Positions 27,007 to 36,295 are shown, counted from the stretch's first letter. The stretch: 64,000 nucleotides of DNA from Cycloclasticus sp. symbiont of Bathymodiolus heckerae (GCA_002101235.1 LWTL01000116.1:1-64000); one strand, 5' to 3'. Notes: generated from the letters alone by a model not told the origin. Translations and numbers: made by a program.

Positions 27007-28185
27007 ATGTCTATTGATATGTCGCAATTTCATGAAGCTTTTTTTGAGGAAAGTTTTGAAGGCCTAGAAATCATGGAGTCCGAGTTATTGGATCTTGATG
27101 TAGGTGAAGGCGATGTAGAAATAATCAATACTATTTTCCGTGCGGCGCACTCAATTAAAGGCGGTGCTGGAACGTTTGGTTTTATGAATGTGTCAGAATT
27201 CACCCACGTGATGGAAACATTGCTGGATGAAATGCGTGATGGCTCAAGAGAGGTAACGCAGTTTGCGGTTGATTCGTTGTTGCAATCGGTTGATGTTTTG
27301 AGAACGATGCTGGAAGCAGCAAGAGACAAGACGGATGTAGATGAGGTGATGGTTGCAGAACGCTACGCTGTACTTGAAGGGATATTAAAAAGCGAAGGCG
27401 ATGATGAAGGTGCGACTGATGAGCCTGAGAAAACAGGTGGTGAGCAAAGTTGGAAGATAGATTTCGCACCGCACCCTGATTTACTAATGGCGGGTAATAA
27501 CCCTGTCCGCATGTTTAAGGCATTGCAAGAGCTAGGGGAATTAAGCGCGGTTGCCAATTTAGATAAAATGCAGCCGTTCACAGAAGCAACCCCCGAAGAT
27601 TTATATTTAGCGTGGGAACTAACATTAACAGGCGATGTTTCGGAAGCGGATATTGCTGAGGTCTTTGAATGGGTTGAAGACGAGTGTGACTTAGCGATTA
27701 CGTCGCTGGGTGGGGAAAATGAGGCGGTTTCGGAACCAGTTCCTGCTCCAGCACAACAAGCCGTAGCGCCTACAGCTGCTCCGGTAGCGGCTGTTAAAGC
27801 AAAAGCGCCATCCAAACCCAAACCCAAACCTAAGAAAGCGCCTGAAGCTGCGTCTATTCGTGTGGGTATCGATAAGGTGGATGAAATTATCAACTTAGTG
27901 GGTGAGTTAGTGATCACTCAATCCATGTTAGATCAGGCAGGCGAAGATTTAGAGGCTATCGCTGATAGTGCGTCGGGTGATGACAGCGAGTCGAAAAAAG
28001 CAAATGCTGAAATTTTGTTGCGGTTAAGCAAAGGACTGGCCCAATTAGAGCGCAATACACGTGAGTTACAGGAAGGGGTGATGCGTATTCGCATGCTTCC
28101 CATCAGTTTTGTATTTAGCCGAATGCCAAGGTTGGTTCATGATTTATCAAGCAAGCTTAATAAGAAAATTGAATTAGTCGTTTAG
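27007..28185 (+). CDS. cheA: CheA histidine kinase, N-terminal part (interrupted by TAG)
   Basis: First 392 codons of a CheA. It has the phosphotransfer domain with His48 (FRAAHSIKGGAGTFGF), an acidic linker with a second folded segment at about 150-240 in the place of P2, a Pro/Lys-rich linker, and the P3 dimerisation helices (ASIRVGIDKVDEIINLVGELV) up to SKLNKKIELVV. Reading stops at TAG 28183-28185. The same frame continues without any other defect through the kinase and CheW-like domains to 29088. The codon is where other CheA proteins have a polar residue such as Glu or Gln, one substitution from TAG. As it stands this product would lack all catalytic residues. Confidence 0.9.
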   Translation: MSIDMSQFHEAFFEESFEGLEIMESELLDLDVGEGDVEIINTIFRAAHSIKGGAGTFGFMNVSEFTHVMETLLDEMRDGSREVTQFAVDSLLQSVDVLRTMLEAARDKTDVDEVMVAERYAVLEGILKSEGDDEGATDEPEKTGGEQSWKIDFAPHPDLLMAGNNPVRMFKALQELGELSAVANLDKMQPFTEATPEDLYLAWELTLTGDVSEADIAEVFEWVEDECDLAITSLGGENEAVSEPVPAPAQQAVAPTAAPVAAVKAKAPSKPKPKPKKAPEAASIRVGIDKVDEIINLVGELVITQSMLDQAGEDLEAIADSASGDDSESKKANAEILLRLSKGLAQLERNTRELQEGVMRIRMLPISFVFSRMPRLVHDLSSKLNKKIELVV

Positions 28186-28212
28186 GGTGAGGAAACAGAG
28201 CTAGATAAAACG

Positions 28213-29088
28213 GTGATGGAGAATATTGGTGACCCCATGGTTCATCTGGTCAGAAATGCGTTAGATCACGGTGTTGAAACGCCAGATATCAGGGTCGCTG
28301 CCGGCAAGCCTGAAATGGGCACGTTGAATTTAAATGCCTTCCACCAAGGTGGAAACATCATCATAGAAATTAAAGATGATGGTGCGGGCGTCAATAAAGC
28401 AAAAGTTCTGGCTAAGGCGATAGAAAAAGGCTTGGTGTCAGAAGATGATGATTTAAGTGATCACGATATTAATAACCTTATCTTTGCCCCAGGCTTTTCA
28501 ACCGCGGATGTTGTGAGCGATGTATCAGGTCGTGGTGTGGGTATGGATGTGGTTAAAACCAGTATCACTAAGTTGGGCGGCACTGTTTCGGTTGCATCAG
28601 AAGAGGGCAAAGGTTCTACTTTTACCATTCGCCTCCCCTTAACACTAGCCATTTTAGATGGTCAATTGGTAACGGTTGGCAACGAATCATATGTTATTCC
28701 GCTTATTACCATTATTGAATCGTTGCAGGTTGATCGTAAGTACATTAATCAGGTGGCTGGTAAAGCAGAAGTTTATAAATTACGCGAACACTATATTCCC
28801 ATTATTAGGTCCCGTGCGGTCTTCGGTTTAAAAGATGATAGGCGTGATTTGCATGATGCGCTGATGGTGGTCGTTGAAGTAGATGGCGCGCCTGCTGGTA
28901 TTATTGTGGATGACTTGCAAGGGCAGCAACAAGTTGTGATTAAAAGCTTAGAAACGAACTATAGAAAAGTAGAAACGATGTCGGGAGCGACTATTTTAGG
29001 CGACGGAACGGTTGCGCTTATTTGGGATGTTAATGGCATGGTGAATGTGCATAAGCGAAAATTAAATAGTAACGCCATCAAGGCTTAG
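28213..29088 (+). CDS. cheA: CheA histidine kinase, C-terminal part (catalytic and CheW-like domains)
   Basis: Same frame as the preceding part, only 27 bases after its TAG. Homology starts at 28186 (GEETELDKT); the first ATG is at 28213. It contains the N box HLVRNALDHG, G1 IKDDGAGVN, the F box FAPGFSTA and G2 SGRGVGMDVVK of the ATPase domain, then the P5 CheW-like domain from about 28650 (ILDGQLVTVGNESYVIPL) to HKRKLN. No good ribosome-binding site lies within ten bases of the ATG (the nearest GAGG is about 20 upstream), so independent translation is doubtful. A 692-residue CheA results if the TAG is read through or is an error. Confidence 0.88.
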   Translation: MMENIGDPMVHLVRNALDHGVETPDIRVAAGKPEMGTLNLNAFHQGGNIIIEIKDDGAGVNKAKVLAKAIEKGLVSEDDDLSDHDINNLIFAPGFSTADVVSDVSGRGVGMDVVKTSITKLGGTVSVASEEGKGSTFTIRLPLTLAILDGQLVTVGNESYVIPLITIIESLQVDRKYINQVAGKAEVYKLREHYIPIIRSRAVFGLKDDRRDLHDALMVVVEVDGAPAGIIVDDLQGQQQVVIKSLETNYRKVETMSGATILGDGTVALIWDVNGMVNVHKRKLNSNAIKA

Positions 29089-29135
29089 AAAATGCTTCTT
29101 GATCAGGCAAAAAGAGCAGTTATAGGAGAAAAAGA

Positions 29136-29672
29136 ATGAGTACCTCAGACCCAACTAGCGGCGATATCGTCTCAAGTGAGAACATGAATCAGAATCAATA
29201 TCTAACCTTTTTGCTAGGGGAAGAGGAATATGGTGTTGATATATTAAGGGTTCAAGAAATTAGAGGCTGGGACTCAGTAACGACTATTCCCAATTCGCCT
29301 GCGTTTATTAAAGGTGTTATTAACTTGCGTGGCACGATTGTGTCCATCTTGGATTTACGTGAACGATTCGGTATAGAAAGTGTTGAATACGATGACTTAA
29401 CTGTCGTAGTGGTTCTTCGTGTTAAAAGTGAAGACAGCGACAAAGACCGCATTATGGGCGTGGTTGTGGATGCGGTTTCTGAGGTGTACCACATTAGTGA
29501 AGAGGAGCTAAAAGATGCACCGGATCTAGGTTATGCCATCAATATGGACTATATGAAAGGCATGGCAACCATTGATGACAAGATGATTATTGTATTAGAT
29601 ATCGACCACCTTATGAGTTTGAAGGATATCGATGCGATGGAAAAATCAGGCAAAGCATTAACGGAGGACTAA
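29136..29672 (+). CDS. cheW: CheW coupling protein
   Basis: Adaptor that joins receptors to CheA. The 178-residue product has the CheW fold: QYLTFLLGEEEYGVDILRVQEI at about 22-43, FIKGVINLRGTIVSILDLRERF with the conserved NLRG, VVDAVSEVYHI and MIIVLDIDHLM. The N-terminal 20 residues are a Ser/Asn-rich extension. AGGAG precedes the ATG. The ParA-like gene starts six bases after the stop. Confidence 0.94.
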   Translation: MSTSDPTSGDIVSSENMNQNQYLTFLLGEEEYGVDILRVQEIRGWDSVTTIPNSPAFIKGVINLRGTIVSILDLRERFGIESVEYDDLTVVVVLRVKSEDSDKDRIMGVVVDAVSEVYHISEEELKDAPDLGYAINMDYMKGMATIDDKMIIVLDIDHLMSLKDIDAMEKSGKALTED

Positions 29673-29678
29673 TTCGGC

Positions 29679-30425
29679 ATGCGTACTTTTGCGGTTTTAA
29701 ATCAAAAAGGTGGCGTGGGTAAAACCACAACAGCTATTAATTTAGCGCATGCAATGGCGCTGCGCGGACATAAAGTGACCGCAATTGATATGGACCCGCA
29801 GAACCACTTAACAGCTGGCTTGGGTGAAGAGCAGCATCCGCAGTCGGGTATTGACGAGGTATTGCTTGGCGAATCGACCTTCGCCGAAATGCGTATAAAT
29901 GCACGCGAAAATTTAAAATTAATGCCAGCAGGAACACGGTTGTCAGAAGTTGAGCAAAGCGTACGTGGCATTAAAGGCGGTCACTTGTTGGCTGATGAGG
30001 TTAAAAAGCTACGGCAAGACTTCGTGTTTATAGATTGTCCGCCTTCATCAGGTATTTTATCCATGAACGCTATTTTGGCCGCTAAAGAGATCATTATTCC
30101 TGTGTCGAGTGATTACTTGGCATTGCATGGGATGTCCCGTTTGATGGGGATTCTTAAACATGTTGAAGGTCGTTTAAATCATAAAATGAAAGTATGGGTC
30201 GTATTGACTCGCTTTCATAGTCGTCGACGTTTGTCGAATGAAGTTCGAGATAAATTAGTCAGTTATTTTACAGACAGTGTATTGGTAACGCCTGTTCGGG
30301 AGGCTGTTGCTTTAGCGGAGAGCCCAAGTTATGGGCAGACAATTTTTGAATACCAAAAACGCAGTAATGGAGCGATTGATTACAGCAACCTAGCGGAAGA
30401 TTTGCTAAACGGGAGAACGTTATGA
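29679..30425 (+). CDS. ParA/MinD-like ATPase of the chemosensory operon
   Basis: A 248-residue ParA-type ATPase with deviant Walker A KGGVGKTT at 10-17, Walker A' IDMDPQNHL at 37-45 and Walker B VFIDCPPS near 112-119. No parB gene lies beside it. ParA homologues in chemosensory operons (PpfA of Rhodobacter, ParC of Vibrio) position arrays inside the cell; the operon context makes that role likely. Its stop overlaps the start of a 55-residue basic protein by ATGA, which suggests a stoichiometric partner. Confidence 0.9.
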   Translation: MRTFAVLNQKGGVGKTTTAINLAHAMALRGHKVTAIDMDPQNHLTAGLGEEQHPQSGIDEVLLGESTFAEMRINARENLKLMPAGTRLSEVEQSVRGIKGGHLLADEVKKLRQDFVFIDCPPSSGILSMNAILAAKEIIIPVSSDYLALHGMSRLMGILKHVEGRLNHKMKVWVVLTRFHSRRRLSNEVRDKLVSYFTDSVLVTPVREAVALAESPSYGQTIFEYQKRSNGAIDYSNLAEDLLNGRTL

Positions 30426-30589
30426 TGAATACATCCAGAATGCAAAAAAGGAAACAAAGCGGCCAGCAACACAGCCTTCCTAAAAGCGGGAAAAATAAGC
30501 ACCTAGATAGAAAATCAAACTTTATAAGCATGAGTGAGGCGCGCCAAATAGCCGAGCACGTGTTCTCAGGTATTGCTTGGAGCGGTTAA
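30422..30589 (+). CDS. 55-residue basic protein translationally coupled to the ParA-like gene
   Basis: Starts with ATG inside the ParA stop (ATGA) and ends 18 bases before the large receptor gene. It fills the gap exactly, which argues that it is real. Residues 1-32 hold nine Lys/Arg (for example MQKRKQSGQQ and KSGKNKHLDRK) and are probably disordered. Residues 35-50 (ISMSEARQIAEHVFSG) look like one amphipathic helix. I recognise no family. ParB-type partners stimulate ParA ATPases with short basic N-terminal peptides, so this could be a minimal ParA activator or an adaptor between ParA and the array. That role is inference. Confidence 0.65.
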   Translation: MMNTSRMQKRKQSGQQHSLPKSGKNKHLDRKSNFISMSEARQIAEHVFSGIAWSG

Positions 30590-30607
30590 TGGAAAACGGG
30601 GACAGAA

Positions 30608-33562
30608 ATGACGGATAAGAAGGGTAAAAAAGATAAGTCGTTGGGATTTGACCCTTTGGCTTGGATGGATGACGATGCCACGGCAGATGAGGCGCCTAAG
30701 CCGAAGCCAACGGTTAAAAAAGTTAAGCCTAAAGTAGCGGCCAAAGCAAAGGTGGTTAAAAAGGGAAAGGTTAAGCCATATGTGTCTGAATTAGGCTTAG
30801 ATGTTGAAACGCTAGAAAGCAGTTTTGTGTTATTAGCGCCTGTTGCAGAGGACATGATTAACCAGTTCTATACCAATTTATTTGAGCAGTACCCCGGCGT
30901 TATCCCCTTATTTGAGAACACGACTCAAAAGCAGCAAGTCCAAAAGTTGTTAGGGGCCATTAAGTTAACGATAGAAAACTTACGTAACCCCGATAAGCTC
31001 GTGCCTGTTTTAGTGGCGATGGGTGAACGGCATCAAGGATATGGGGCAGAAGCGGCGCATTATCAAGCTGTGGCAGAAACCTTATTAGGCGTTATGGAAG
31101 AATACGCCGGAGACAAATGGACGCAACAAATAAATGACGCTTGGACGGGAGCGTTAAACCTAATCGCAGACACTATGTTGGGCGCATACAAAAAAGAAGA
31201 GGGCAGTGCAATGAGTAAAGAACAATTAGCAGAGCTAAAGTATTTAAAGGCAGCAGTACAAGGTGCGCAAACTAACCTCATGATGTGTGATGCTGATTTA
31301 AACATCACCTATGCGAATGATGCGGTGATAGACATGCTACAAAATCGTGTTGATGTATTGCGCGAAATTTGGCCAAGCATAGACCCGCAAAATCTCATTG
31401 GTGAGTGCATTGATAGCTTCCATAAAAATCCAGCACATCAACGTGCATTACTAGCCGATAAAAATCGTTTGCCAGCAGAGGCTGAAATTCAGCTAGGCGA
31501 TATAACGTTTAAAGTTAAGGCCTCGTTCGTAGAGGGCGAGGATGGTAACTACGCAGGCAACATGGTTGAGTGGCAAGACTTAACTGAGCAAAAAGTAAAA
31601 GAGCTCGAAGTGGCGCGTTTGCAATCAGCCGTTGATAGCGCACAAACTAACTTGATGATGTGTGATGCCGACTTAAACATTACATACGCCAACGAGGCAG
31701 TTATTGGAATGCTGGCGCATCGTGTGAATGAATTGCGTACTATTTGGCCGGGTATGGATCCAGAGAATCTTATCGGAACATGTATTGACGGGTTTCACAA
31801 AAACCCAGCGCATCAGCGAGCTTTATTGTCAGACAAATCACGTTTGCCAGCGCAAGCTGAGATTGAGGTGGCTGGCTTAACATTTTCCGTAAACGCAAGT
31901 TACATAGAAAGCCCCGACGGTGAGTACATGGGTAATATGGTTGAGTGGCAAGATTTAACCGAGCAAAAAGAAAAAGAACGTGAAGTGGCGCGTTTACAAT
32001 CAGGGCTTGATAGCGCAGAAACAAATATCATGATGTGTGATAACGACTTGAATATTATTTACGCCAATGATGCGGTGGTGGCTATGTTGCAAAAGCGCGT
32101 GCATGAGTTACGTGAGATTTGGCCAACGCTTGATCCGCAAAACTTAATTGGTGCGTGTATTGATGGTTTCCATAAAAACCCAGCACATCAGAGGGCGTTG
32201 TTATCGGATAAATCGCGTTTACCGGCGAAAGCAGAAATTAATGTAGCAGGCTTAACATTTTCCGTAAATGCGAGTTACATAGAAAGCCCAGATGGTGAGT
32301 ACATGGGCAATATGGTTGAGTGGCAAGATTTAACTGAAGAAAAAGATGCCGAGAGTCAAATACAACGAATTATTGCCGCAGCGGCAGCAGGGCAGTTAGA
32401 TGAGCGAATTGATCACGCCACATACAATGGCGGCATAAAGTCTATAGCAGAAGGGGTTAATGACTTGGTTGACACTTTTGCGGCGCCTATTCGTTCTGTT
32501 GCGGGTGTGATGGATGAGTTGTCAAAAGGTAACTTAGATATCAGAGCCGATGGGGAATACAGTGGTGAACTCGAAGAGTTAATGCGCTCGGTCAATGCAA
32601 CTATTGATAAGTTACAAGAGTCGATTAGCTCAATCAGTACCGCCTCTAGCAATATCAGCGTAGCGACTAGTGAAATTGCAACAGGTAATGCGGACTTGAG
32701 TAATAGAACTGAGCAGCAAGCATCTGAGCTTGAGGAAACAGCGGCCAGTGTTGAAGAGTTAACCAGCACCGTTCAACAAAGTGCGGCAAACTCAAAACGC
32801 GCAAACGATCTAGCAGAAGGTGCGAGCGCGCAGGCTGAAAAAGGCGGTAATGTTGTGAAAGAGGCAGTGGTCGCTATGAGTGAAATCAACTCAGCGAGTA
32901 AGAAAATTGCCGACATTATTGGTGTGATTGATGAGATAGCATTCCAAACAAACTTGTTAGCGTTGAATGCGGCTGTTGAAGCGGCCAGAGCGGGTGAACA
33001 AGGGCGTGGCTTTGCAGTTGTGGCTAGTGAGGTAAGGAACTTAGCGCAACGAAGTGCGGGCGCAGCCAAAGAAATTAAACAGCTAATTAATGACAGTGTT
33101 GAGAAGGTAAGTGAAGGTAGCAAATTAGTCGATGAGTCGGGTGATATGTTGGCCCAAATTGTCACATCAGTACAAGAAGTGAGTGGGTTAATTGCAGAGA
33201 TCGCATCTGCGAGTGCAGAGCAAGCGGCAGGTATTGAGCAAGTTAATTCAGCGGTGACAAATTTGGATTCGGTTACACAACAAAATGCTGCTCTAGTTGA
33301 AGAAGCATCGGCCGCGGCAATGTCGTTGCAAGATCAAGCCGGTACGTTAGATACGGCAACATCGTTTTTTACACTTCCCGCGACGATGGTGTCTGTAGCT
33401 CCAGCGCCAAGAGCTCCAACAGCAGCTTTTGCTCCAGCGGCGGCGCCAAGACCAGCGCCAGTAAGACCTGCGGTTGCCCGAGCCCCAGCCCCAGCCCCAG
33501 CCGCCGCAAGACCAGCGCCAATACGTCCTGCAGCAGATGATGATGAATGGGATGAGTTCTAG
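30608..33562 (+). CDS. globin-coupled chemoreceptor with three tandem PAS repeats
   Basis: A 984-residue soluble methyl-accepting protein. Order: basic disordered tail with the motif [12 protein letters not shown] at 12-23; globin domain about 63-200 with probable proximal His142 (GERHQGYG); three PAS-like units of exactly 125 residues each from about residue 211 to 585 (each with MMCDxDLNIxYAN and [10 protein letters not shown]); a HAMP-like stretch with [13 protein letters not shown]; and the signalling domain with [21 protein letters not shown]. After a Pro/Ala linker the last residues are EWDEF, which fits the xWxxF tether for CheR/CheB. There is no membrane segment, so it would sit in a cytoplasmic array. 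The globin suggests oxygen or haem-gas sensing. Confidence 0.93.
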   Translation: MTDKKGKKDKSLGFDPLAWMDDDATADEAPKPKPTVKKVKPKVAAKAKVVKKGKVKPYVSELGLDVETLESSFVLLAPVAEDMINQFYTNLFEQYPGVIPLFENTTQKQQVQKLLGAIKLTIENLRNPDKLVPVLVAMGERHQGYGAEAAHYQAVAETLLGVMEEYAGDKWTQQINDAWTGALNLIADTMLGAYKKEEGSAMSKEQLAELKYLKAAVQGAQTNLMMCDADLNITYANDAVIDMLQNRVDVLREIWPSIDPQNLIGECIDSFHKNPAHQRALLADKNRLPAEAEIQLGDITFKVKASFVEGEDGNYAGNMVEWQDLTEQKVKELEVARLQSAVDSAQTNLMMCDADLNITYANEAVIGMLAHRVNELRTIWPGMDPENLIGTCIDGFHKNPAHQRALLSDKSRLPAQAEIEVAGLTFSVNASYIESPDGEYMGNMVEWQDLTEQKEKEREVARLQSGLDSAETNIMMCDNDLNIIYANDAVVAMLQKRVHELREIWPTLDPQNLIGACIDGFHKNPAHQRALLSDKSRLPAKAEINVAGLTFSVNASYIESPDGEYMGNMVEWQDLTEEKDAESQIQRIIAAAAAGQLDERIDHATYNGGIKSIAEGVNDLVDTFAAPIRSVAGVMDELSKGNLDIRADGEYSGELEELMRSVNATIDKLQESISSISTASSNISVATSEIATGNADLSNRTEQQASELEETAASVEELTSTVQQSAANSKRANDLAEGASAQAEKGGNVVKEAVVAMSEINSASKKIADIIGVIDEIAFQTNLLALNAAVEAARAGEQGRGFAVVASEVRNLAQRSAGAAKEIKQLINDSVEKVSEGSKLVDESGDMLAQIVTSVQEVSGLIAEIASASAEQAAGIEQVNSAVTNLDSVTQQNAALVEEASAAAMSLQDQAGTLDTATSFFTLPATMVSVAPAPRAPTAAFAPAAAPRPAPVRPAVARAPAPAPAAARPAPIRPAADDDEWDEF
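31251..32350 (+). repeat. three tandem 375-bp PAS-encoding repeats
   Basis: Equivalent codons fall at 31268, 31643 and 32018, that is, exactly 375 bases apart twice. Units 2 and 3 are nearly identical in protein sequence over long stretches (for example [20 protein letters not shown] in both). This indicates duplication with no length change since. Confidence 0.9.
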
Positions 33563-33631
33563 ATAGAGCTGAAGTTTGATTGCTTTAAAGCAATGGCGAA
33601 GTAAAAATAGTGTGAGAGGCTTAGAAAATTT

Positions 33632-33676
33632 CCAGATAACTTGTTTTTTGTATTAACGAGTTATCTGGTGTTTTTT
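33632..33676 (+). terminator. terminator between the globin receptor and cheR
   Basis: CCAGATAAC and GTTATCTGG start a stem that extends to about 14 bp with one G-T pair, followed by TGTTTTTT. It would end or attenuate the first part of the operon. cheR starts 14 bases further on, with AGGAATGGAGAGG nearby and no obvious new promoter, so partial read-through is likely. Confidence 0.75.
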
Positions 33677-33690
33677 ATCCTAGAAAAGGA

Positions 33691-34557
33691 ATGGAGAGGG
33701 AAGTGGTTGCACCGATAAAGCCCGATAAAAAGAGGGAGTTTGAATTTACTGCGAAGGCATTTGATCAAATACGTTCGCTAGTAAAAGAGAAAACAGGCAT
33801 TGTTCTTTCTGATGGAAAACAAGATATGGTATATGGCCGGTTAACACGCCGCTTGCGCGCGCTGGATCTACCGAATTTTGAGAGCTATATCCAAATTGTT
33901 AAAAGTGGACATGAAGAAGAACTCATTAACTTGGTTAATGCGATTACGACAAACTTAACGTCATTTTTTAGAGAAGAGCACCATTTTGGTTATTTGAGAA
34001 ATACAGTGTTTCCTGCGTTGATGGAGAAAAATGCAGCAACGCGAAAAATTAGAATTTGGAGCGCAGGTTGTTCAACAGGTGAAGAGCCATACAGTATCGC
34101 CATGACGGTACGAGAGTTTTTCCCTTGGGATAGTGACTGGGATGTAAAAATTATCGCAACCGACTTAGACTCTAATGTGGTCAATACGGGAAAAAAAGGC
34201 GTGTACCAGTTATCCCGTGTTGAAGGTGTATCAAACGAATATAAGAAGCGTTGGATGCGGCGCGGTAAGGGCGACAAGTCAGACTTTGTAAAAATGAATG
34301 CAGAGTTGCAAGATTTAATTACGTTTAAGCAATTAAATTTATTAGAAGGTTGGCCTTTAAAAGGGCCGGTGGATATTATTTTTTGCCGTAATGTGGTGAT
34401 TTATTTCGACAAAGATACGCAGCGAGTGTTGTTCGATCGCTATGCGGATATGTTGGCGCCTGATGGGCATTTATTTATAGGGCATTCTGAGAACATGTTC
34501 AATGTTTGTGACCGGTTTGAGTCGTTAGGCCATACCATTTACGCAAAGAAGTTTTAA
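33691..34557 (+). CDS. cheR: CheR chemoreceptor glutamate methyltransferase
   Basis: SAM-dependent enzyme that methylates receptor glutamates for adaptation. The 288-residue protein has the N-terminal helical domain (VYGRLTRRLRAL near 45-58), TTNLTSFFREEHHF, the SAM-binding WSAGCSTGEEPYSIAM near residues 115-130 and DIIFCRNVVIYFDK. The ATG at 33691 follows AAAAGGA. It starts the adaptation part of the locus, cheR-cheD-cheB. Confidence 0.95.
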   Translation: MEREVVAPIKPDKKREFEFTAKAFDQIRSLVKEKTGIVLSDGKQDMVYGRLTRRLRALDLPNFESYIQIVKSGHEEELINLVNAITTNLTSFFREEHHFGYLRNTVFPALMEKNAATRKIRIWSAGCSTGEEPYSIAMTVREFFPWDSDWDVKIIATDLDSNVVNTGKKGVYQLSRVEGVSNEYKKRWMRRGKGDKSDFVKMNAELQDLITFKQLNLLEGWPLKGPVDIIFCRNVVIYFDKDTQRVLFDRYADMLAPDGHLFIGHSENMFNVCDRFESLGHTIYAKKF

Positions 34558-34561
34558 TTAG

Positions 34562-35209
34562 GTGGCGGTTACGAGTATAAAACCAGCGCATATGCCTGAG
34601 GCATTGCCTGGATTTGAGGATATAAATCGTTATTGGGATACAAGCCATGGGCATTATTCGGCAAAAATTTTGCCCGGACAGTATTACGTTAGTCAAAATG
34701 ATGAGTTGATTGCCACTGTGTTAGGTTCGTGTATTTCCGTTTGTGCATATGACCGAGTTGCGGGTATTGGTGGCATGAATCACTTTATGTTGCCGCTGTA
34801 TACAGATAGTCATAAGGCGGCATGGGGTCAAACGGTGATTAGTGCGGAAACTCGATACGGTAACTTTGCGATGGAGCACATGATTAATGACATTATCAAA
34901 CATGGCGGTGTTAAAAGTCGTTTAGAGATAAAGGTTATTGGTGGTGGCAGGGTCATGGAAAAGATGACAGATGTTGGTTTAAGAAATATTTCATTTATTT
35001 ACGACTATATTGCCAATGAACGGCTGAAACTAGTGTCGGAAGATGTGGGGGATAAGTACCCGCGCAAAGTATTGTTTCATGTAAAGACAGGGAAAGTTAA
35101 AGTGAGAAAATTGAGGAAAGTAAATAACTCGACATTACTTCAACGTGATGAAGAGTACATCAGTAAGCTTAATAGCTCGGAATTGGACGGGTCAGTTGAC
35201 CTGTTTTAG
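34562..35209 (+). CDS. cheD: CheD chemoreceptor glutamine deamidase
   Basis: Deamidates receptor glutamines to create methylation sites. The 215-residue protein has the catalytic Cys57 in TVLGSCISVCAYD and His74 in GGMNHFMLP, with the usual glycine-rich KVIGGGRVM later on. GTG start four bases after the cheR stop, with AATTAGG as its ribosome-binding site. It carries a C-terminal extension of about 40 residues beyond the core, ending GSVDLF, a terminal D-L-F shared with the second receptor of this locus. Confidence 0.94.
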   Translation: MAVTSIKPAHMPEALPGFEDINRYWDTSHGHYSAKILPGQYYVSQNDELIATVLGSCISVCAYDRVAGIGGMNHFMLPLYTDSHKAAWGQTVISAETRYGNFAMEHMINDIIKHGGVKSRLEIKVIGGGRVMEKMTDVGLRNISFIYDYIANERLKLVSEDVGDKYPRKVLFHVKTGKVKVRKLRKVNNSTLLQRDEEYISKLNSSELDGSVDLF

Positions 35210-35227
35210 ACGGTTGGGATAAGTAAA

Positions 35228-36274
35228 ATGGTAACAGGTAAAAAAATACGCTTATTGATCGTGGACGATTCGGCTATTGTTCGACAGGTGCTGACGGAAA
35301 TTTTCTCAGCAACGGATGACATCGAAGTTGTGGGTACAGCAATAGACCCTTTGATTGCTAGAGATAAAATTAAGGTGCTACGGCCCGATGTTTTAACGTT
35401 AGATATTGAGATGCCAAGAATGGACGGTATTACGTTTCTTGGTAATTTGATGCGCCTTCGCCCTATGCCGGTGGTGATGATTTCAACACTCACCGAGAAG
35501 GGCGCGGAGGTAACATTTAAGGCTTTAGAGCTTGGTGCTGTAGACTTTGTTGCCAAGCCAAAGGTTAATATAAAAACAGAGTTGGCTAAATATTCAGCTG
35601 AGGTTTGTGACAAAGTTCGTACGGCTGCTAAGGCACGAATTCGTGGTGCAGATTTAGTAACAAGAAAAGCGGAGTCACAAAGGTTGGCGCCGGTTGTACG
35701 TAGAAATAACCGGCAGATTATAGCAATTGGTTCTTCTACAGGGGGTACTGAAGCGATAAAAGATATATTGGTGAAACTCCCTGTCGATTCGCCGCCTATC
35801 GTTATTACCCAACATATTCCAAAGTCATTCAGTGGGCCATTCGCTAGGCGATTGGACGGGATCTGTGATTTAACTGTTCATGAAGCGCAAACTGGGATGC
35901 TAATTGAGCCAGGTCATGTGTACGTTGCACCGGGTGATGGACATTTAATTATTATGAAGAGAGGCGCGCGTTATACCTGTGTGATTAATGATGGGCCACC
36001 AGTGAATAGACATAAGCCCTCGGTTGATGTGATGTTTCGTTCTTTGCTTGAATGTGCGGCAAAAGATGTGTTGGCTGTTATGCTTACGGGTATGGGTAAT
36101 GATGGCTCTGCCGGTATGTTGGAGTTATTACAAGCCGGCGCGAAAACGACTGCGCAAGATGAGGCTTCAAGCGTTGTATGGGGTATGCCCGGTAGCGCAG
36201 TTAAGTTGTCGGCTGTTCAGTCGATTATTTCATTAAGTAATATGGCTGAGCACTTAGTAGGCCAATATGAGTAA
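35228..36274 (+). CDS. cheB: CheB receptor methylesterase/deamidase
   Basis: Response regulator that removes receptor methyl groups when phosphorylated by CheA. The 348-residue product has a receiver (acidic VDDSA, phospho-acceptor Asp57 in TLDIEMPRMDG) and a methylesterase domain from about residue 160 with the catalytic triad elements GSSTGGTEA, TQHIPKSFSGPFA and GMGNDGSAG. It lies 18 bases after cheD. Confidence 0.95.
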   Translation: MVTGKKIRLLIVDDSAIVRQVLTEIFSATDDIEVVGTAIDPLIARDKIKVLRPDVLTLDIEMPRMDGITFLGNLMRLRPMPVVMISTLTEKGAEVTFKALELGAVDFVAKPKVNIKTELAKYSAEVCDKVRTAAKARIRGADLVTRKAESQRLAPVVRRNNRQIIAIGSSTGGTEAIKDILVKLPVDSPPIVITQHIPKSFSGPFARRLDGICDLTVHEAQTGMLIEPGHVYVAPGDGHLIIMKRGARYTCVINDGPPVNRHKPSVDVMFRSLLECAAKDVLAVMLTGMGNDGSAGMLELLQAGAKTTAQDEASSVVWGMPGSAVKLSAVQSIISLSNMAEHLVGQYE

Positions 36275-36295
36275 TGTTGGATTGTGCTTAAATAT

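Noticed and set aside
27030-27917. Long minus-strand open frames opposite cheA and other genes (for example 27363-27917)
   Set aside because: They mirror well-conserved genes, have no ribosome-binding sites and show low-complexity Ser/Ala/Thr composition expected of antisense frames.
28183-28185. Pyrrolysine at the cheA TAG
   Set aside because: Nothing in the window suggests a pyrrolysine system, and the position in other CheA proteins is an ordinary polar residue. Error or mutation is far likelier.
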